NCBI RefSeq assembly: GCF_000980885.2 | Contig: NZ_LBDA02000054.1 | Location: 47,578 to 111,577 of the forward strand | Length of the DNA: 64,000 nucleotides | Direction of reading: 5' to 3' | From: Streptomyces malaysiense | GTDB taxonomy: Bacteria > Actinomycetota > Actinomycetes > Streptomycetales > Streptomycetaceae | Shown here: positions 55,576 to 64,000 of the stretch, piece by piece | How positions within the stretch are numbered: position 1 is the stretch's first letter | Layout of the letters: the number at the start of each line of letters is the position of its first letter | Program-made: the position numbers and the translations under genes | The notes under the pieces: generated by a model | What the model saw: only the letters and a program-made list of their open reading frames with translations | What the model was told of the DNA's origin: nothing | Databases searched by the model: none

Positions 55576-56340
55576 TCAGCCCTCGGGCTCCAGTTCGGCG
55601 AGCCGGGCCACCGCGGACTCGTCCAGTCCGGCCAGCGCCCGCAGCTGCGCCGGGGTCGTCCCGTCCGGGATCGGGACCGGCGCCGGGGTCCGCAGCGGCG
55701 GCTGCCAGCCGTCCTCGGGCGTCCAGCGCCGTACGACCCTGGCGGGGGCGCCGGCCACCACGGCGTGGTCGGGCACCGTGCCGCGCACCACGGCACCGGC
55801 CGCGACCACGACGTTCCGGCCGATCCGCGCGCCCGGCAGGATGACCGCGCCGGTGCCGATCCAGCAGCCGGGGCCGATCTCCACGGGCTCCATGCGGGGC
55901 CACTGCCGTCCGATGGGCTCGTGCGGGTCGTCGTAGGAGTGGTTGGTGGAGGTGACGTAGACGTACGGCCCGAAGTAGCAGTCGCGGCCGATGGTCACCG
56001 TGGTGTCCGCGATGACATGGCTGCCGCGGCCGAGCACCACGCCGTCGCCGATGCGCAGGATCGGGTCCGGACCGAGGTCCAGGTCGGGCATCAGACCGGC
56101 GGTCAGGGTGACCTGCTCGGCGATGATGCAGTGGGAGCCGAGCCGGATCCAGGGCTCGCCGAAGACCGTGCCGAGCGGGAAGGCGAGCCGGGTGGCCTCG
56201 CCGATGGCGCCGAAGCGGAAGCGTCCCGGGTGCTCCGCCGAGACGGAGCCGGTCCGCTGGACCCACGCCCAGGCCGCGTGGACGGCACACTGGGCGAGGC
56301 CACGGCACCAGGATGAGAACGTGTTCTTGCGCTTCGGCAC
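55576..56340 (-). CDS. hexapeptide-repeat acyltransferase
   Basis: The 254-residue left-handed beta-helix protein of the LacA/NodL/WbbJ acetyltransferase type has hexapeptide turns such as VVLGRGSHVIADTTVTIGRD, the active-site region VTSTNHSYDDP with the catalytic histidine, and WIGTGAVILPGARIGRNVVVA. A C-terminal extension of about 45 residues follows the helix. The acceptor is unknown. It is convergent with the EamA gene. The GTG at 56340 gives MPKRKNTFSSW. Confidence 0.88.
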   Translation of the reverse strand: MPKRKNTFSSWCRGLAQCAVHAAWAWVQRTGSVSAEHPGRFRFGAIGEATRLAFPLGTVFGEPWIRLGSHCIIAEQVTLTAGLMPDLDLGPDPILRIGDGVVLGRGSHVIADTTVTIGRDCYFGPYVYVTSTNHSYDDPHEPIGRQWPRMEPVEIGPGCWIGTGAVILPGARIGRNVVVAAGAVVRGTVPDHAVVAGAPARVVRRWTPEDGWQPPLRTPAPVPIPDGTTPAQLRALAGLDESAVARLAELEPEG

Positions 56341-56448
56341 GGGGTCACGTTACTCACGGGTCGCGTCCGGCGAGAGGCCGGACCGCTGTGATCTTCGCCC
56401 CACCCCCTGTCGTACCGTGCGGGTACCTATCGACGCGAGGAGACGGTG

Positions 56449-56976
56449 ATGACGCAGCGGGCACTGGTCACGGGCATCGGCGGCAGAGAGCCGCGGATCG
56501 ACGCGGAGGCGTTCGTGGCGCCGACCGCCTCGGTGATCGGGGACGTGACGCTGGGCGCGGGGGCGAGTGTCTGGTACGGCGCGGTGGTGCGCGGGGACGT
56601 CGAGACGATCACCGTGGGGGCGCGGGCGAACGTGCAGGACAACGTGACGCTGCACGCCGATCCCGGGTTCCCGGTGACGATCGGCGAGCGGGTGTCCATC
56701 GGGCACAACGCCGTGGTGCACGGGGCGACGGTCGAGGACGACTGCCTGATCGGGATGGGCGCGACCGTGCTCAACGGGGCGGTGATCGGGGCGGGTTCGC
56801 TGGTTGCGGCGCAGGCGCTGGTGCCGCAGGGGATGGTGGTGCCGCCGGGGTCGCTGGTCGCGGGGGTGCCGGCGAAGGTGCGGCGCGAGCTCTCGGCCGA
56901 GGAGAAGGAGGGGGTCACCCTCAACGGCACGCTGTACGCGGACCTGGCCCGGACGCACAAGGAGGTGCACCGCTAG
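56449..56976 (+). CDS. gamma-type carbonic anhydrase family protein
   Basis: The 175-residue left-handed beta-helix protein of the gamma-carbonic-anhydrase/YrdA group has three metal histidines in place: His69 (NVTLHADPG), His86 and His91 (SIGHNAVVHGATV), with YGAVVRGD upstream. CO2 hydration is possible, but many members are inactive in vitro. ATG 56449 is six bases after GAGGAG; the GTG at 56446 is too close. Confidence 0.92.
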   Translation: MTQRALVTGIGGREPRIDAEAFVAPTASVIGDVTLGAGASVWYGAVVRGDVETITVGARANVQDNVTLHADPGFPVTIGERVSIGHNAVVHGATVEDDCLIGMGATVLNGAVIGAGSLVAAQALVPQGMVVPPGSLVAGVPAKVRRELSAEEKEGVTLNGTLYADLARTHKEVHR

Positions 56977-56981
56977 GGAGG

Positions 56982-57632
56982 TCAGTCACCGGCGCGCACG
57001 GGTTCCGCCGCCGGCTGGGACGGTTCGCGCCGGGCCTTCTTCGCCCTGCGCTTGACGACCAGCATCGTCGCCAGGCCCAGGAGGACCGCGGCGGCGAGGC
57101 CCACGTAGGAGAACTTCTTCAGCCAGCCCTCGGCGACCACGCCCACGTAGTAGACGGCGGCGGTGGTGCCGCCGGCCCAGCAGATGCCGCCGAGGACGTT
57201 GGCGATCAGGAACTTCCAGTAGGGCATGTGCAGGACGCCGGCGAGGGGACCCGCGAAGATGCGCAGGAGGGCGATGAAGCGGCCGAAGAAGACGGCCCAC
57301 ATGCCCCACTTCTGGAAGGAGCGCTCGGCGGTGGCCACATGGGCCTCGCCGAAGTGCCTCGGGAACTTCCGTCCCAGCCAGGCCAGCAGCGGGCGGCCGC
57401 CCTTGCGGCCGATGGCGTAGCCGATGGAGTCGCCGATCACCGCGCCCGCGGTGGCGCAGACGCCCAGGATCAGCGGGTCGATGTGGGAGTGCTGGGAGGA
57501 CATCAGCGCCGCGGAGACCAGGACGATCTCACCGGGCAGCGGGATGCCGAGGCTCTCGACGCCGATCACCAGGGCCACCACGGCGTAGACGGCTACCGCC
57601 GGGACCGAGTCGAGCCATTCCTGGACGTGCAC
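56982..57632 (-). CDS. DedA-family membrane protein
   Basis: The 216-residue polytopic membrane protein has the DedA motifs ESLGIPLPGEIVLVSAAL, GDSIGYAIGRKGG and FFGRFIALLRIFAGPLAGV with the conserved arginines. DedA proteins are linked to lipid-carrier recycling and membrane-potential homeostasis. I chose GTG 57632 (HVQEWLDSVPAVAVY) after GGGGAGG; an in-frame ATG at 57734 would add a non-homologous 34 residues. The C terminus is basic and cytoplasmic. Confidence 0.9.
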   Translation of the reverse strand: MHVQEWLDSVPAVAVYAVVALVIGVESLGIPLPGEIVLVSAALMSSQHSHIDPLILGVCATAGAVIGDSIGYAIGRKGGRPLLAWLGRKFPRHFGEAHVATAERSFQKWGMWAVFFGRFIALLRIFAGPLAGVLHMPYWKFLIANVLGGICWAGGTTAAVYYVGVVAEGWLKKFSYVGLAAAVLLGLATMLVVKRRAKKARREPSQPAAEPVRAGD

Positions 57633-57867
57633 CGCGGGATCCTCCCCTGCCGCTGATCTTGCCCGGAAGCGCTGTGTAAAGCGCTCCCCAAAGAAGGCTA
57701 CCCGGTCGGCGGTGAACGGCCGCCCGGCGTACACCCTCCGGGCGGCACCGGCTCGCCCCCGGGCATTGGGTTCACGGACACCCCGGTGTCATCCGGCGCG
57801 GGAAGGCTCCCCCCGGTTTCGCCCGCACCGCCTGCCCCCGGGCCCGCCGCGGAAGGACGACGTCCCC

Positions 57868-58875
57868 GTGTCCGCACCGTCCCCCCTCCTGACCGCTCCC
57901 GACGGCCCCCGGCCCGGTGCCCCCGGCCGGACCGCCCGGTCGGTCTCCGGCCGGTCCCTGCGGCTGGCCCTGTGCCTGGCACCGCTGCTGATCGCGCTCT
58001 GCTGGGCCGTCGCGAACCGGTCCGTGGTGCACGAGGGGGTGCGGCGGCTCGTCGCGGCCGATCCCCGCTGGCTGCTGGCCGGGCTCGGCTGTACGTGCCT
58101 GACCTGGGTGGCGGCCTCCTGCGTACGGCAGGGCGCGCTGCCGGACCGGTTGCCGGCGGGGCTGCTGCTGGCCTCGCAGTTCGCCGCGGGTGCCGCGAAC
58201 CACGCACTGCCCGGCGGGCTCGGCGCGCACGCCGTCACCGTGCGCTTCCTGCGGGCGCGGGGGGTGCCGCTGGACCGGGCCACCGCCTCGATCGGCCTGT
58301 ACTCGCTGGTCAAGGGCACCGCGAAGACACTCGTGCTGCTGGTGTTCCTGGCGCTCTCGCCGGCCTGGCGGCGCCTGGGCGATCTGGTGCCGGACGGACC
58401 GGACCTGGTGCCGCTCGCGTCGGTCGCGGGCGGGGTGGTCACCGGGACGGGGGTGCTGCTGACGGTCGTACGACCGCTGCGGCGGCCGGTGACCGGGCTG
58501 GTGCGCACCGCGCTGGCCGGTGTCCGGGTGGTGCACGCACGGCCCTGCCGGGTGCTGGCGCTGTGGGGCGGGGCGGTGGCGATGCCGCTGGTCCAGGCGG
58601 GCGCGCTCGGCTGTGTCGGGGCCGCGCTCGGGCTCGGGCTGTCCTGGGCGGAGGTGGCGCTGGCGTTCCTGGCGGCCGGCACGGCGGTCGGTGCCGCGCC
58701 GGTGCCCGGCGGGCTCGCGGTGGACGCGGCGCTGCTGTGGACGCTGGTCGCCTTCGGCGCGGAGCCCGCCCCCGCGACGGCGACCGTGATCGGCTACCGG
58801 GTACTGACGGACTGGCTCCCCCTGCTGCCCGGCGCCCTCGTGCTGTCGGCACTGATCCGGGCCAAGGCGCTCTGA
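57868..58875 (+). CDS. LPG-synthase-type (UPF0104) membrane protein
   Basis: The 335-residue membrane protein has about eight hydrophobic helices and the lysylphosphatidylglycerol-synthase/AglD transmembrane-domain pattern: WVAASCVRQGALPDRLPAGL, ANHALPGGLGAHAVTVRFLR, GTAVGAAPVPGGLAVDAAL and YRVLTDWLPLLPGALVL. Members act as lipid flippases or lipid-modifying enzymes. The start is taken as GTG 57868, ten bases after GGAAGGA; the longer frame from 57712 lacks coding character. It is convergent with the methyltransferase at the end of the right-edge operon. Confidence 0.85.
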   Translation: MSAPSPLLTAPDGPRPGAPGRTARSVSGRSLRLALCLAPLLIALCWAVANRSVVHEGVRRLVAADPRWLLAGLGCTCLTWVAASCVRQGALPDRLPAGLLLASQFAAGAANHALPGGLGAHAVTVRFLRARGVPLDRATASIGLYSLVKGTAKTLVLLVFLALSPAWRRLGDLVPDGPDLVPLASVAGGVVTGTGVLLTVVRPLRRPVTGLVRTALAGVRVVHARPCRVLALWGGAVAMPLVQAGALGCVGAALGLGLSWAEVALAFLAAGTAVGAAPVPGGLAVDAALLWTLVAFGAEPAPATATVIGYRVLTDWLPLLPGALVLSALIRAKAL

Positions 58876-58984
58876 CCGCGCCCCGCCCACCCGTACGGAG
58901 CCGAGACCGGCGCTCCCGGCGGCCGGCGGGCTCGCGGCGGACGCGGCGCCGGTCCGGGTCCAGGTGCTCCGACGCGCGGGACGT

Positions 58985-60061
58985 TCATTCCCGGCGGGCG
59001 ACCAGGCGGTAGGCGTTGGCGAGGTGGAGGCGCTGGGCGAGCGGGCGGATCGCGAGGCGGTCGAGGAGGGTGGCGGTGAGCAGGGCGGGCACCCCGGCGA
59101 GCAGGAGCGCGCCGCGCAGCGCCCGCCACGGGGTACCGGGGGGCTCGGGCAGCCAGGGGGCGTCCTCGCGGGGCGCGGCGTGGTCCAGGGCGAGCCAGAC
59201 GGCGGCGAGCAGATCGACCGGGTCGTGCGGTTCGGCGTGCTGTTCGGCGAGGACCGTGAAGCCGAGTTCGGTGAGCCGGCGGCGCAGGTTGCCGGCCGGG
59301 ATGAAGTGCAGGTGCTGCGGCTGGAGCCAGGGCAGCCACCAGCGGCCGAGGAGACGGGCGTAGCGGCTGTCCGGGTCGGGGACCTCGACGAGGAGGTGGC
59401 CGCCGGGGCGTACGGCCTGGTGGGCGGCGCGGAGTTCGCGGTCGGGGTCGGTGCTGTGCTCCAGGTAGTGGAACATGCTCACCACGTCGTAGCGGGCGGC
59501 GAGCTCCGGGGCGAGGTCCGGGAACGCGCCCCGGTGGGCCTGGTCGACGCGGCCCTCGCGGGCGGCGAGTTCGACGCCGTCGGTGAAGTCGAGCCCGTCG
59601 AAGGAGGTGCCGGGCAGCACGGCGCGGGCGCCGGCGCAGAAGTGGCCGTGCCCGGTGCCGACGTCCAGCCAGGTCTTCGGGGCGGGGTCGTACGGCAGCA
59701 TCGCGCGGGCGCGGCCCTCGTACATGGCGGTACGGCGGCCGAAGGTGCCGCTCATCCGCTGCTCGCCGAGACCGTCGTAGAAGTCCCGGTAGTAGAACTC
59801 CAGTCCCGCCTCGGTCAGTTGCGGGTTCTGGAAGACGTGCCCGCAGTCGGCGCAGCGGTCGAGGGTGAAGCGGCCCGGCTTGTGCTGGAGCAGGTCGGTG
59901 GTGCGCAGGCGCTCGCTGAGCCGGCCCGAGCCGCACCAGGGGCAGGTGGTGCGGCGGACGCCGAGGAAGCGGGCGGGTCCGGTGGCGAGATCGGCTCGGT
60001 AGGCGGGGCGCAGGGCGGCGACGCGTTCGGCCCTCGCCCGCTTTTCGCTGGGGTCGCTCAT
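58985..60061 (-). CDS. zinc-ribbon SAM methyltransferase
   Basis: The 358-residue protein has an N-terminal zinc ribbon (TTCPWCGSG and RCADCGHVFQNPQL, two CxxC pairs), a Rossmann methyltransferase core (WLDVGTGHGHFC; VVSMFHYLEHSTDPD; VRPGGHLLVEVPDPDS) and a C-terminal region with a hydrophobic segment (ALLLAGVPALLTATLL). It is similar to sugar- or natural-product-tailoring methyltransferases. The ATG at 60061 overlaps the stop of the glycosyltransferase gene (ATGA). It is the last gene of the PKS-like operon in this direction. Confidence 0.88.
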   Translation of the reverse strand: MSDPSEKRARAERVAALRPAYRADLATGPARFLGVRRTTCPWCGSGRLSERLRTTDLLQHKPGRFTLDRCADCGHVFQNPQLTEAGLEFYYRDFYDGLGEQRMSGTFGRRTAMYEGRARAMLPYDPAPKTWLDVGTGHGHFCAGARAVLPGTSFDGLDFTDGVELAAREGRVDQAHRGAFPDLAPELAARYDVVSMFHYLEHSTDPDRELRAAHQAVRPGGHLLVEVPDPDSRYARLLGRWWLPWLQPQHLHFIPAGNLRRRLTELGFTVLAEQHAEPHDPVDLLAAVWLALDHAAPREDAPWLPEPPGTPWRALRGALLLAGVPALLTATLLDRLAIRPLAQRLHLANAYRLVARRE

Positions 60062-61236
60062 CGGCTCTCCGTTGCCAGTCGTTCCAGGTGGGCGGCCGCG
60101 GCGGGGGCGCCGCCGGCCGCGCGGAAGGCGGTGCGGACACGGGCCGCGGCGGCCCGGTGGGCGGGGTCGTGCAGGACGGTGTCGAGGGCCGTGCCCAGCC
60201 GGTCGGCGGTGACCCGGCCGAACTTCACCCGGAGCCCGGCCCCCGCGTCCACGACCTGCGCGGCGATCACCGGCTGGTCGTCCCGGATGGGGGCGACGAC
60301 CAGCGGGACGCCGTGCCACAGCGCCTCACACACGGTGTTGTGCCCGGCGTGGCAGATCACCGCGTCCATCCGCTCCAGCAGGGCGAGTTGGGGCACGGAG
60401 GGCAGGACCAGCACGTCCTTGCCGCCCTCCTCGGCGGGCAGCACCCCGCCCGGGTCGACGAGTACGGCCTGCACCCGGTCGGCGCGTTCGCGCAGCGCCT
60501 CACGGCAGGCGGTGAGGAACCGGCCGCCCGCGTCGGCGTTGGCGGTGCCCAGGGTGACCAGGACCTTCGCCCGGCCGGGAGACAGCCACTCCCAGGGGAA
60601 GGGCTGGTCGGGGCGGCCCGCGAGGGAGGGCCCGACGTAGTGGACGTGGGGCGCCGACGGGGCCTGCGGGCCGACGAGTTCGGGGCTGCTGAAGACCAGC
60701 AGGAGGTGGGGCGAGGAGCGCGGGTCGGCGGTGGCCGAGGGATCGCCGAGGCGGTCGCGCAGTTCGGCCAGCCGCTGCCGCAGCCACTCGGCGACCTTGG
60801 GCAACCCGTCGTAGGCGCCGCTGAATTCGGCCGAGGTGGTCGCGGAGGTGGCCCACGGCAGACCGAGCCGCTCGGCCACCAGGGCTCCGGCGAAGGCTTG
60901 TTGGTCCGCGACCACCACGTCCGGGCGGAACTCCTCGACGGCCCCGCGCACTCCGGGCGCCATCGCGTCGGCGAGCGGCAGCAGGTACCACTCCCACAGG
61001 AACTTGAGCGCCTCCGCGCCGCGCAGGTCCGGCGGGCGCTCGACGCCCGCGCCACCCGGCACCGGGCCCGCGCAGCCGAACACCGGGGCGCCGGAGCCCG
61101 CGAGCCGGTGCACCAGGCCCGGGTCGGCGCAGGCCCAGGCCACCCGGTGACCGCGCGCGGCGAGCCGGTCGGCGACCCCGACGGCCGGGTTGATGTGGCC
61201 GGTCAGCGGCGGTACGACGAACAGGAAGCCGCTCAC
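60058..61236 (-). CDS. macrolide-type glycosyltransferase (GT1)
   Basis: The 392-residue GT-B enzyme of the MGT/YjiC family starts GFLFVVPPLTGHINPAVGVA with the acceptor-side catalytic histidine. It has VLVTLGTANADAG at the domain junction and the nucleotide-sugar motif VICHAGHNTVCEALWHGVP followed by RDDQPVIAAQ. It would transfer a sugar from an NDP-sugar to a hydrophobic aglycone, possibly the product of this operon. The GTG at 61236 overlaps the upstream stop (GTGA). Confidence 0.92.
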   Translation of the reverse strand: MSGFLFVVPPLTGHINPAVGVADRLAARGHRVAWACADPGLVHRLAGSGAPVFGCAGPVPGGAGVERPPDLRGAEALKFLWEWYLLPLADAMAPGVRGAVEEFRPDVVVADQQAFAGALVAERLGLPWATSATTSAEFSGAYDGLPKVAEWLRQRLAELRDRLGDPSATADPRSSPHLLLVFSSPELVGPQAPSAPHVHYVGPSLAGRPDQPFPWEWLSPGRAKVLVTLGTANADAGGRFLTACREALRERADRVQAVLVDPGGVLPAEEGGKDVLVLPSVPQLALLERMDAVICHAGHNTVCEALWHGVPLVVAPIRDDQPVIAAQVVDAGAGLRVKFGRVTADRLGTALDTVLHDPAHRAAAARVRTAFRAAGGAPAAAAHLERLATESR

Positions 61237-62036
61237 CGGACGACGCCCGCGCCGGCCCGGATCAGGTCCAGGATGTGCCCGCCGACCGCGCCCGGTGCCT
61301 CCACCAGCACCGAGTGCTCGTGCCCCGGCAGCAGCACGGACCGGAAGTCCGTCAGCCGGGCCTCGTGCAGCGGGATCAGGTCCGCGAGGTCGGAGTCGCC
61401 CCCGTAGATCCCGAGGACCGGGCAGCGCACGGCACCGATCTCGGCCTCGGTGTGCACCCGGCTGGCGGGGATGTCCCGGCCGAGGGTGGTCTCCCGGGCG
61501 AGCCGGGCGGCGCCCTTGGCGAGGCGGGCGGTGTTGTGGCCGCGGTTGGCGGTGATCCAGGCGATCGCGTCCCGTTCGTTGTGGACGAGCTGGGTCACGA
61601 CGCGGTGCAGGATGCCGCCGAGCTTGCTCGCCCAGGCCGGGGTCGCGGGTTCGGACTCCACGAGGGTGAGGGTGGCGACGCGCTCGGGGGCGCGCGTCGC
61701 GTAGCCGAACGCGACGGTCCCGCCGTAGGAGTTGCCGACGAGGTGCACGGGCCCGGTGACACCGAGGCGGTCGAGGAGTGCGGTGAGGTCGTCGATGCTG
61801 TGGTCCAGCGTGTAGCCCCTGGCGGGGCGTTCGCTGCGGCCGTGGCCGCGCAGGTCGTACATGAGGACGTCCAGTCCGGCCGCGGCGAAGCCGGGGGCCA
61901 CGGTGAAGTAGTAGCTGGCCAGGCTGTCGGTGAGCAGCCCGTGCACCAATACGACCGTGCCGTGCGGGGTGCCGCCCCCGGCGGGGGCCATGCGCTGGAC
62001 GTGCAGCCGGACGCCGCCGGCGTCGACCATCGCCAT
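61233..62036 (-). CDS. alpha/beta hydrolase of the PKS-like operon
   Basis: The 267-residue hydrolase has VVLVHGLLTDSLASY, a nucleophile elbow LVGNSYGGTVAFG and a C-terminal LPGHEHSVLVEAPGAV with the catalytic histidine. Its place directly after the acyl carrier protein gene suggests an offloading thioesterase or cyclase for an ACP-bound chain. This is inference. It starts at ATG 62036, three bases after the ACP stop. Confidence 0.9.
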   Translation of the reverse strand: MAMVDAGGVRLHVQRMAPAGGGTPHGTVVLVHGLLTDSLASYYFTVAPGFAAAGLDVLMYDLRGHGRSERPARGYTLDHSIDDLTALLDRLGVTGPVHLVGNSYGGTVAFGYATRAPERVATLTLVESEPATPAWASKLGGILHRVVTQLVHNERDAIAWITANRGHNTARLAKGAARLARETTLGRDIPASRVHTEAEIGAVRCPVLGIYGGDSDLADLIPLHEARLTDFRSVLLPGHEHSVLVEAPGAVGGHILDLIRAGAGVVR

Positions 62037-62039
62037 GGC

Positions 62040-62357
62040 TCAGCCCGCCTGCGCGCCGCGCAGGCTGCGGACCACGTACTCCACGAGCCTGCCGACGGTC
62101 AGTCCGATGATCTCCTCGAACTCCATCCCGGCGAGGAACTCGGCGAGGTTGACCCGGCCGCCGTACCTCTCCTCCATCAGCCCGGCCAGGGTGACCAGGT
62201 CGATGCTCTCCAGTTCCAGGTCGCGGTTGAAGGTGGTGGACATGCCGATGACCGTGTCGTCGTCGCCGTACTCGGCCAGGACCTCGCGGAGCATGCCGGT
62301 GATGTCGGCGAGGACGGCGTCGGGGGCCGGCTGGGTGGGGATCAGCGGGGGGTTCAT
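62040..62357 (-). CDS. acyl carrier protein
   Basis: The 105-residue discrete ACP has the phosphopantetheine site ELESIDLVTLAG (Ser51; the usual DSL is ESI here) and a four-helix pattern with an acidic helix 2. The N terminus is extended by about 15 residues (NPPLIPTQPAPD). It would carry the growing acyl chain and be activated by the PPTase domain encoded directly upstream. The ATG overlaps the upstream stop (ATGA). Confidence 0.92.
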   Translation of the reverse strand: MNPPLIPTQPAPDAVLADITGMLREVLAEYGDDDTVIGMSTTFNRDLELESIDLVTLAGLMEERYGGRVNLAEFLAGMEFEEIIGLTVGRLVEYVVRSLRGAQAG

Positions 62358-64000
62358 CGGGGGGTCTCCTCGGCTGCGGGATCGTGGGGTGCGGCGGCTT
62401 CGAAGGCGGGCCGGGCGGTGGGGGCGGTGGCGGGCCCGGTGGTCCAGGCCACCACGTACGCGCGGGGTGCCAGGGCGGGCGGGTTGGCCACCCGGGCGCA
62501 GTGGACGGGGTAGGCGCGGTCGAGCCGGCCGGAGACGAGCAGCCGGCTGCCGTCGGGGGCCGCCTCCAGAACCCTGAAGTCCCGCGGCCGGCCGCCGAAT
62601 CCGGTGCCCTCGGCCTTGGCGACGGCTTCCTTGGCGGCCCAGAACCGGGTGAACCACTCCGCCCGCGGACCGGGCTGCGCGCCGAGCAGCCGGAGTTCCT
62701 CCGGTCCGAGCGCCGTGGCGAGGGTCGCGGGCCCGCGTTCGGTGACCTCCTCGATGTCGATGCCGACGCCGGTGCCGCGGTCCGGCCCGTGGTGCGGGCC
62801 GTGCGGCCGTACGATCGCCACGCCCGCCTCGGCCCGGTGCGCGAGCGAGACGTCCAGCGGGGGCAGGCTCCGGCCGTGCACACCGGTGACGCGGGGGCGC
62901 CCGGCCGCGTCGTTGTGGACCTGGATCTCGGCCGGGAAGACGGGCCCCTCGCCCTGCTCCCAGAGCCACCGCCGCACCGCGTCCTTGACGGCGATCCGGC
63001 CGAGCAGCCACTGGCGGCGGCCCCGTGGCGGGTGGGCGGCGTACTGCGCACGCTCCGCGCCGCCCAGCGAGTTGCGCATGATCAGCTCGCGGGAGGCGAG
63101 GTCGGGCCAGCGTTCGTGCAGCAGCGTCCAGCCGCCCGGCTGGAGGGCGGAGAGGGTGTGGCGCTCGGGGAAGCGTTCGACGGGGCGGGTCGTCGGGTCG
63201 TTGTCGAAGCGGCGGTCCTGCCAGCCGTCGAGCACGGCCCACACCCGGCCGCCGACGCCGAGTTCGGCGTCGGCTTCGAGGAGCGTGTCGGTGAGCGAGG
63301 TGATCCGCACCAGGCAGTCGACGGGGGTGCCGGGCGCCGGGTGCGGACCGTGGAACGTCATCCGCCGCATCTGCACGGGGAAGACGACGGTCCGCTCGGT
63401 GCGGGTCGCCATGATCCAGTACCCGAGCAGCTGGCCCACGTTGTCCAGCAGGCCGCCGGGGGCGGCGGGCGCGGTGATCACCCCGCGCACGTGCCGGTCG
63501 CCGATCGCGGACAGTTCGGTCAGGCCCTGGAACCCCGGGCCGTGGAACATCCACCGCTCGCGGTAGATCTGCGCGGCGGTGTGCTCGGGACGGCGCTCGG
63601 GGGCCTTCGGGCGGGGCGCGGGTGCGGGCGGTGCCGGATGGCGGGGGGCGAGTTCGACCACGGCGCGGGCGGTGGGGCCGAACGCGACGCCGAGGTGGTG
63701 CGGCCGTCCGGGGACCGGGGTGACCATGATCGGTACGTCCACGGCGGGCACGGCGGTGAGCCACCGGTCGAACCGGGCACCGTGCACGGCCACCGCCCGC
63801 ATCCCGGGCGCCGCCGCCTGCGCCGCGTCCATCATGTGCCGCACGATCGTGGTCGCGGGCACGACCGGCCAGCGGTCCTCCAGGTCGGGCCAGCCGGGGC
63901 GTTGCGGGTAGAAGCAGTGGTCGAGGAGGTGGGGCATGGTGTGGACGGAGACGTGGAGGGTGGTGGTCGTGGGGGGTGGCGGGGGGTACGGCGGGGCGGC
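62354..64000 (-). CDS. PKS-like protein, C-terminal dehydratase and PPTase domains (partial)
   Basis: The frame stays open to the window edge, so only the C-terminal part (548 codons) is seen. Counting from the internal Met at 63937, a double-hotdog dehydratase-like region spans about 1-285 (LLDHCF with His7; FHGPGFQGL; LLDNVGQLLGYW with Asp165). A phosphopantetheinyl transferase domain follows, from about 300 to 500 (GIDIE at 392-396; FWAAKEAVAK at 432-441). A Pro-rich linker lies before the Met. DH-PPTase C termini are known from enediyne-type iterative PKSs (KS-AT-ACP-KR-DH-PPTase). Whether KS, AT and KR precede it is outside the window. Confidence 0.85.
   Translation of the reverse strand, partial: AAPPYPPPPPTTTTLHVSVHTMPHLLDHCFYPQRPGWPDLEDRWPVVPATTIVRHMMDAAQAAAPGMRAVAVHGARFDRWLTAVPAVDVPIMVTPVPGRPHHLGVAFGPTARAVVELAPRHPAPPAPAPRPKAPERRPEHTAAQIYRERWMFHGPGFQGLTELSAIGDRHVRGVITAPAAPGGLLDNVGQLLGYWIMATRTERTVVFPVQMRRMTFHGPHPAPGTPVDCLVRITSLTDTLLEADAELGVGGRVWAVLDGWQDRRFDNDPTTRPVERFPERHTLSALQPGGWTLLHERWPDLASRELIMRNSLGGAERAQYAAHPPRGRRQWLLGRIAVKDAVRRWLWEQGEGPVFPAEIQVHNDAAGRPRVTGVHGRSLPPLDVSLAHRAEAGVAIVRPHGPHHGPDRGTGVGIDIEEVTERGPATLATALGPEELRLLGAQPGPRAEWFTRFWAAKEAVAKAEGTGFGGRPRDFRVLEAAPDGSRLLVSGRLDRAYPVHCARVANPPALAPRAYVVAWTTGPATAPTARPAFEAAAPHDPAAEETPR

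Noticed and set aside
1..64000. tRNA or rRNA genes, CRISPR arrays, insertion sequences, prophage or integrase genes
   Set aside because: Reading for T-loop motifs, regularly spaced repeats, transposase and integrase motifs gave nothing I could support.

Overview
The window looks like a stretch of a Streptomyces chromosome. Base composition is very high GC, with almost every third codon position G or C. GTG starts are common, adjacent genes often share start and stop codons (GTGA, ATGA), and there are many long false open frames on both strands. Genus-typical families support this: a WhiJ-like regulator with a DUF397 partner and an RsbW-like ATPase, F420-type oxidoreductases, a ferredoxin/P450 cassette, an ECF41 sigma factor, and several GntR/ROK/XRE/Lrp regulators. 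From memory, the order urease - clpP paralogue - WhiJ-like cluster - bioFBAD resembles the S. coelicolor chromosome; I could not check this.

Layout. 1-4.8 kb: urease genes ureABC-F on the minus strand with a candidate GlnR box upstream, then a lone Phd/YefM-type antitoxin divergent from a ClpP paralogue that has lost its catalytic histidine. 4.8-7.8 kb: an NlpC/P60 wall hydrolase behind a ydaO-type (c-di-AMP) riboswitch, and the WhiJ-like triad. 7.8-12.3 kb: the complete biotin set, bioF divergent from bioB-A-D. 12.3-13.7 kb: a methyltransferase and a Fic-like/ribbon-helix-helix toxin-antitoxin pair. 13.9-24.3 kb: a MacB-type ABC exporter, an LLM oxidoreductase, two CNNM/CorC membrane proteins, an SGNH hydrolase, purB and mug. 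24.3-31 kb: an ABC-2 exporter divergent from a two-component system, a ROK regulator, a hydrolase and an autoregulated GntR gene. 31-43 kb: an ECF41 sigma factor with an oxidoreductase partner, a membrane ACT-GNAT fusion, a methionine-gamma-lyase-like enzyme with a divergent Lrp regulator, a DUF885 peptidase and a ferredoxin - reductase - P450 operon. 43-58 kb: an Imm21-like protein, sbcDC, YigZ, SixA and a CysRS-like relic, an amino-acid permease, an ArsR/CDF metal pair, an XRE-cupin/EamA pair, two hexapeptide-repeat enzymes, DedA and an LPG-synthase-type membrane protein.

58.9-64 kb: an overlapping minus-strand operon that runs off the right edge. It encodes the C-terminal end of a polyketide-synthase-like protein (dehydratase plus phosphopantetheinyl transferase), a discrete acyl carrier protein, an alpha/beta hydrolase, a macrolide-type glycosyltransferase and a zinc-ribbon methyltransferase. 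This is the best candidate for an undescribed biosynthetic system here.

Several regulators have clear DNA palindromes at their own promoters (YefM-like TGTACA repeats, paired GCTAGC sites, a dre-like site on a -35 box, a 24-bp site between the XRE-cupin and EamA genes), so local autoregulation is a recurring theme. I saw no rRNA, tRNA, CRISPR array, insertion sequence or prophage.
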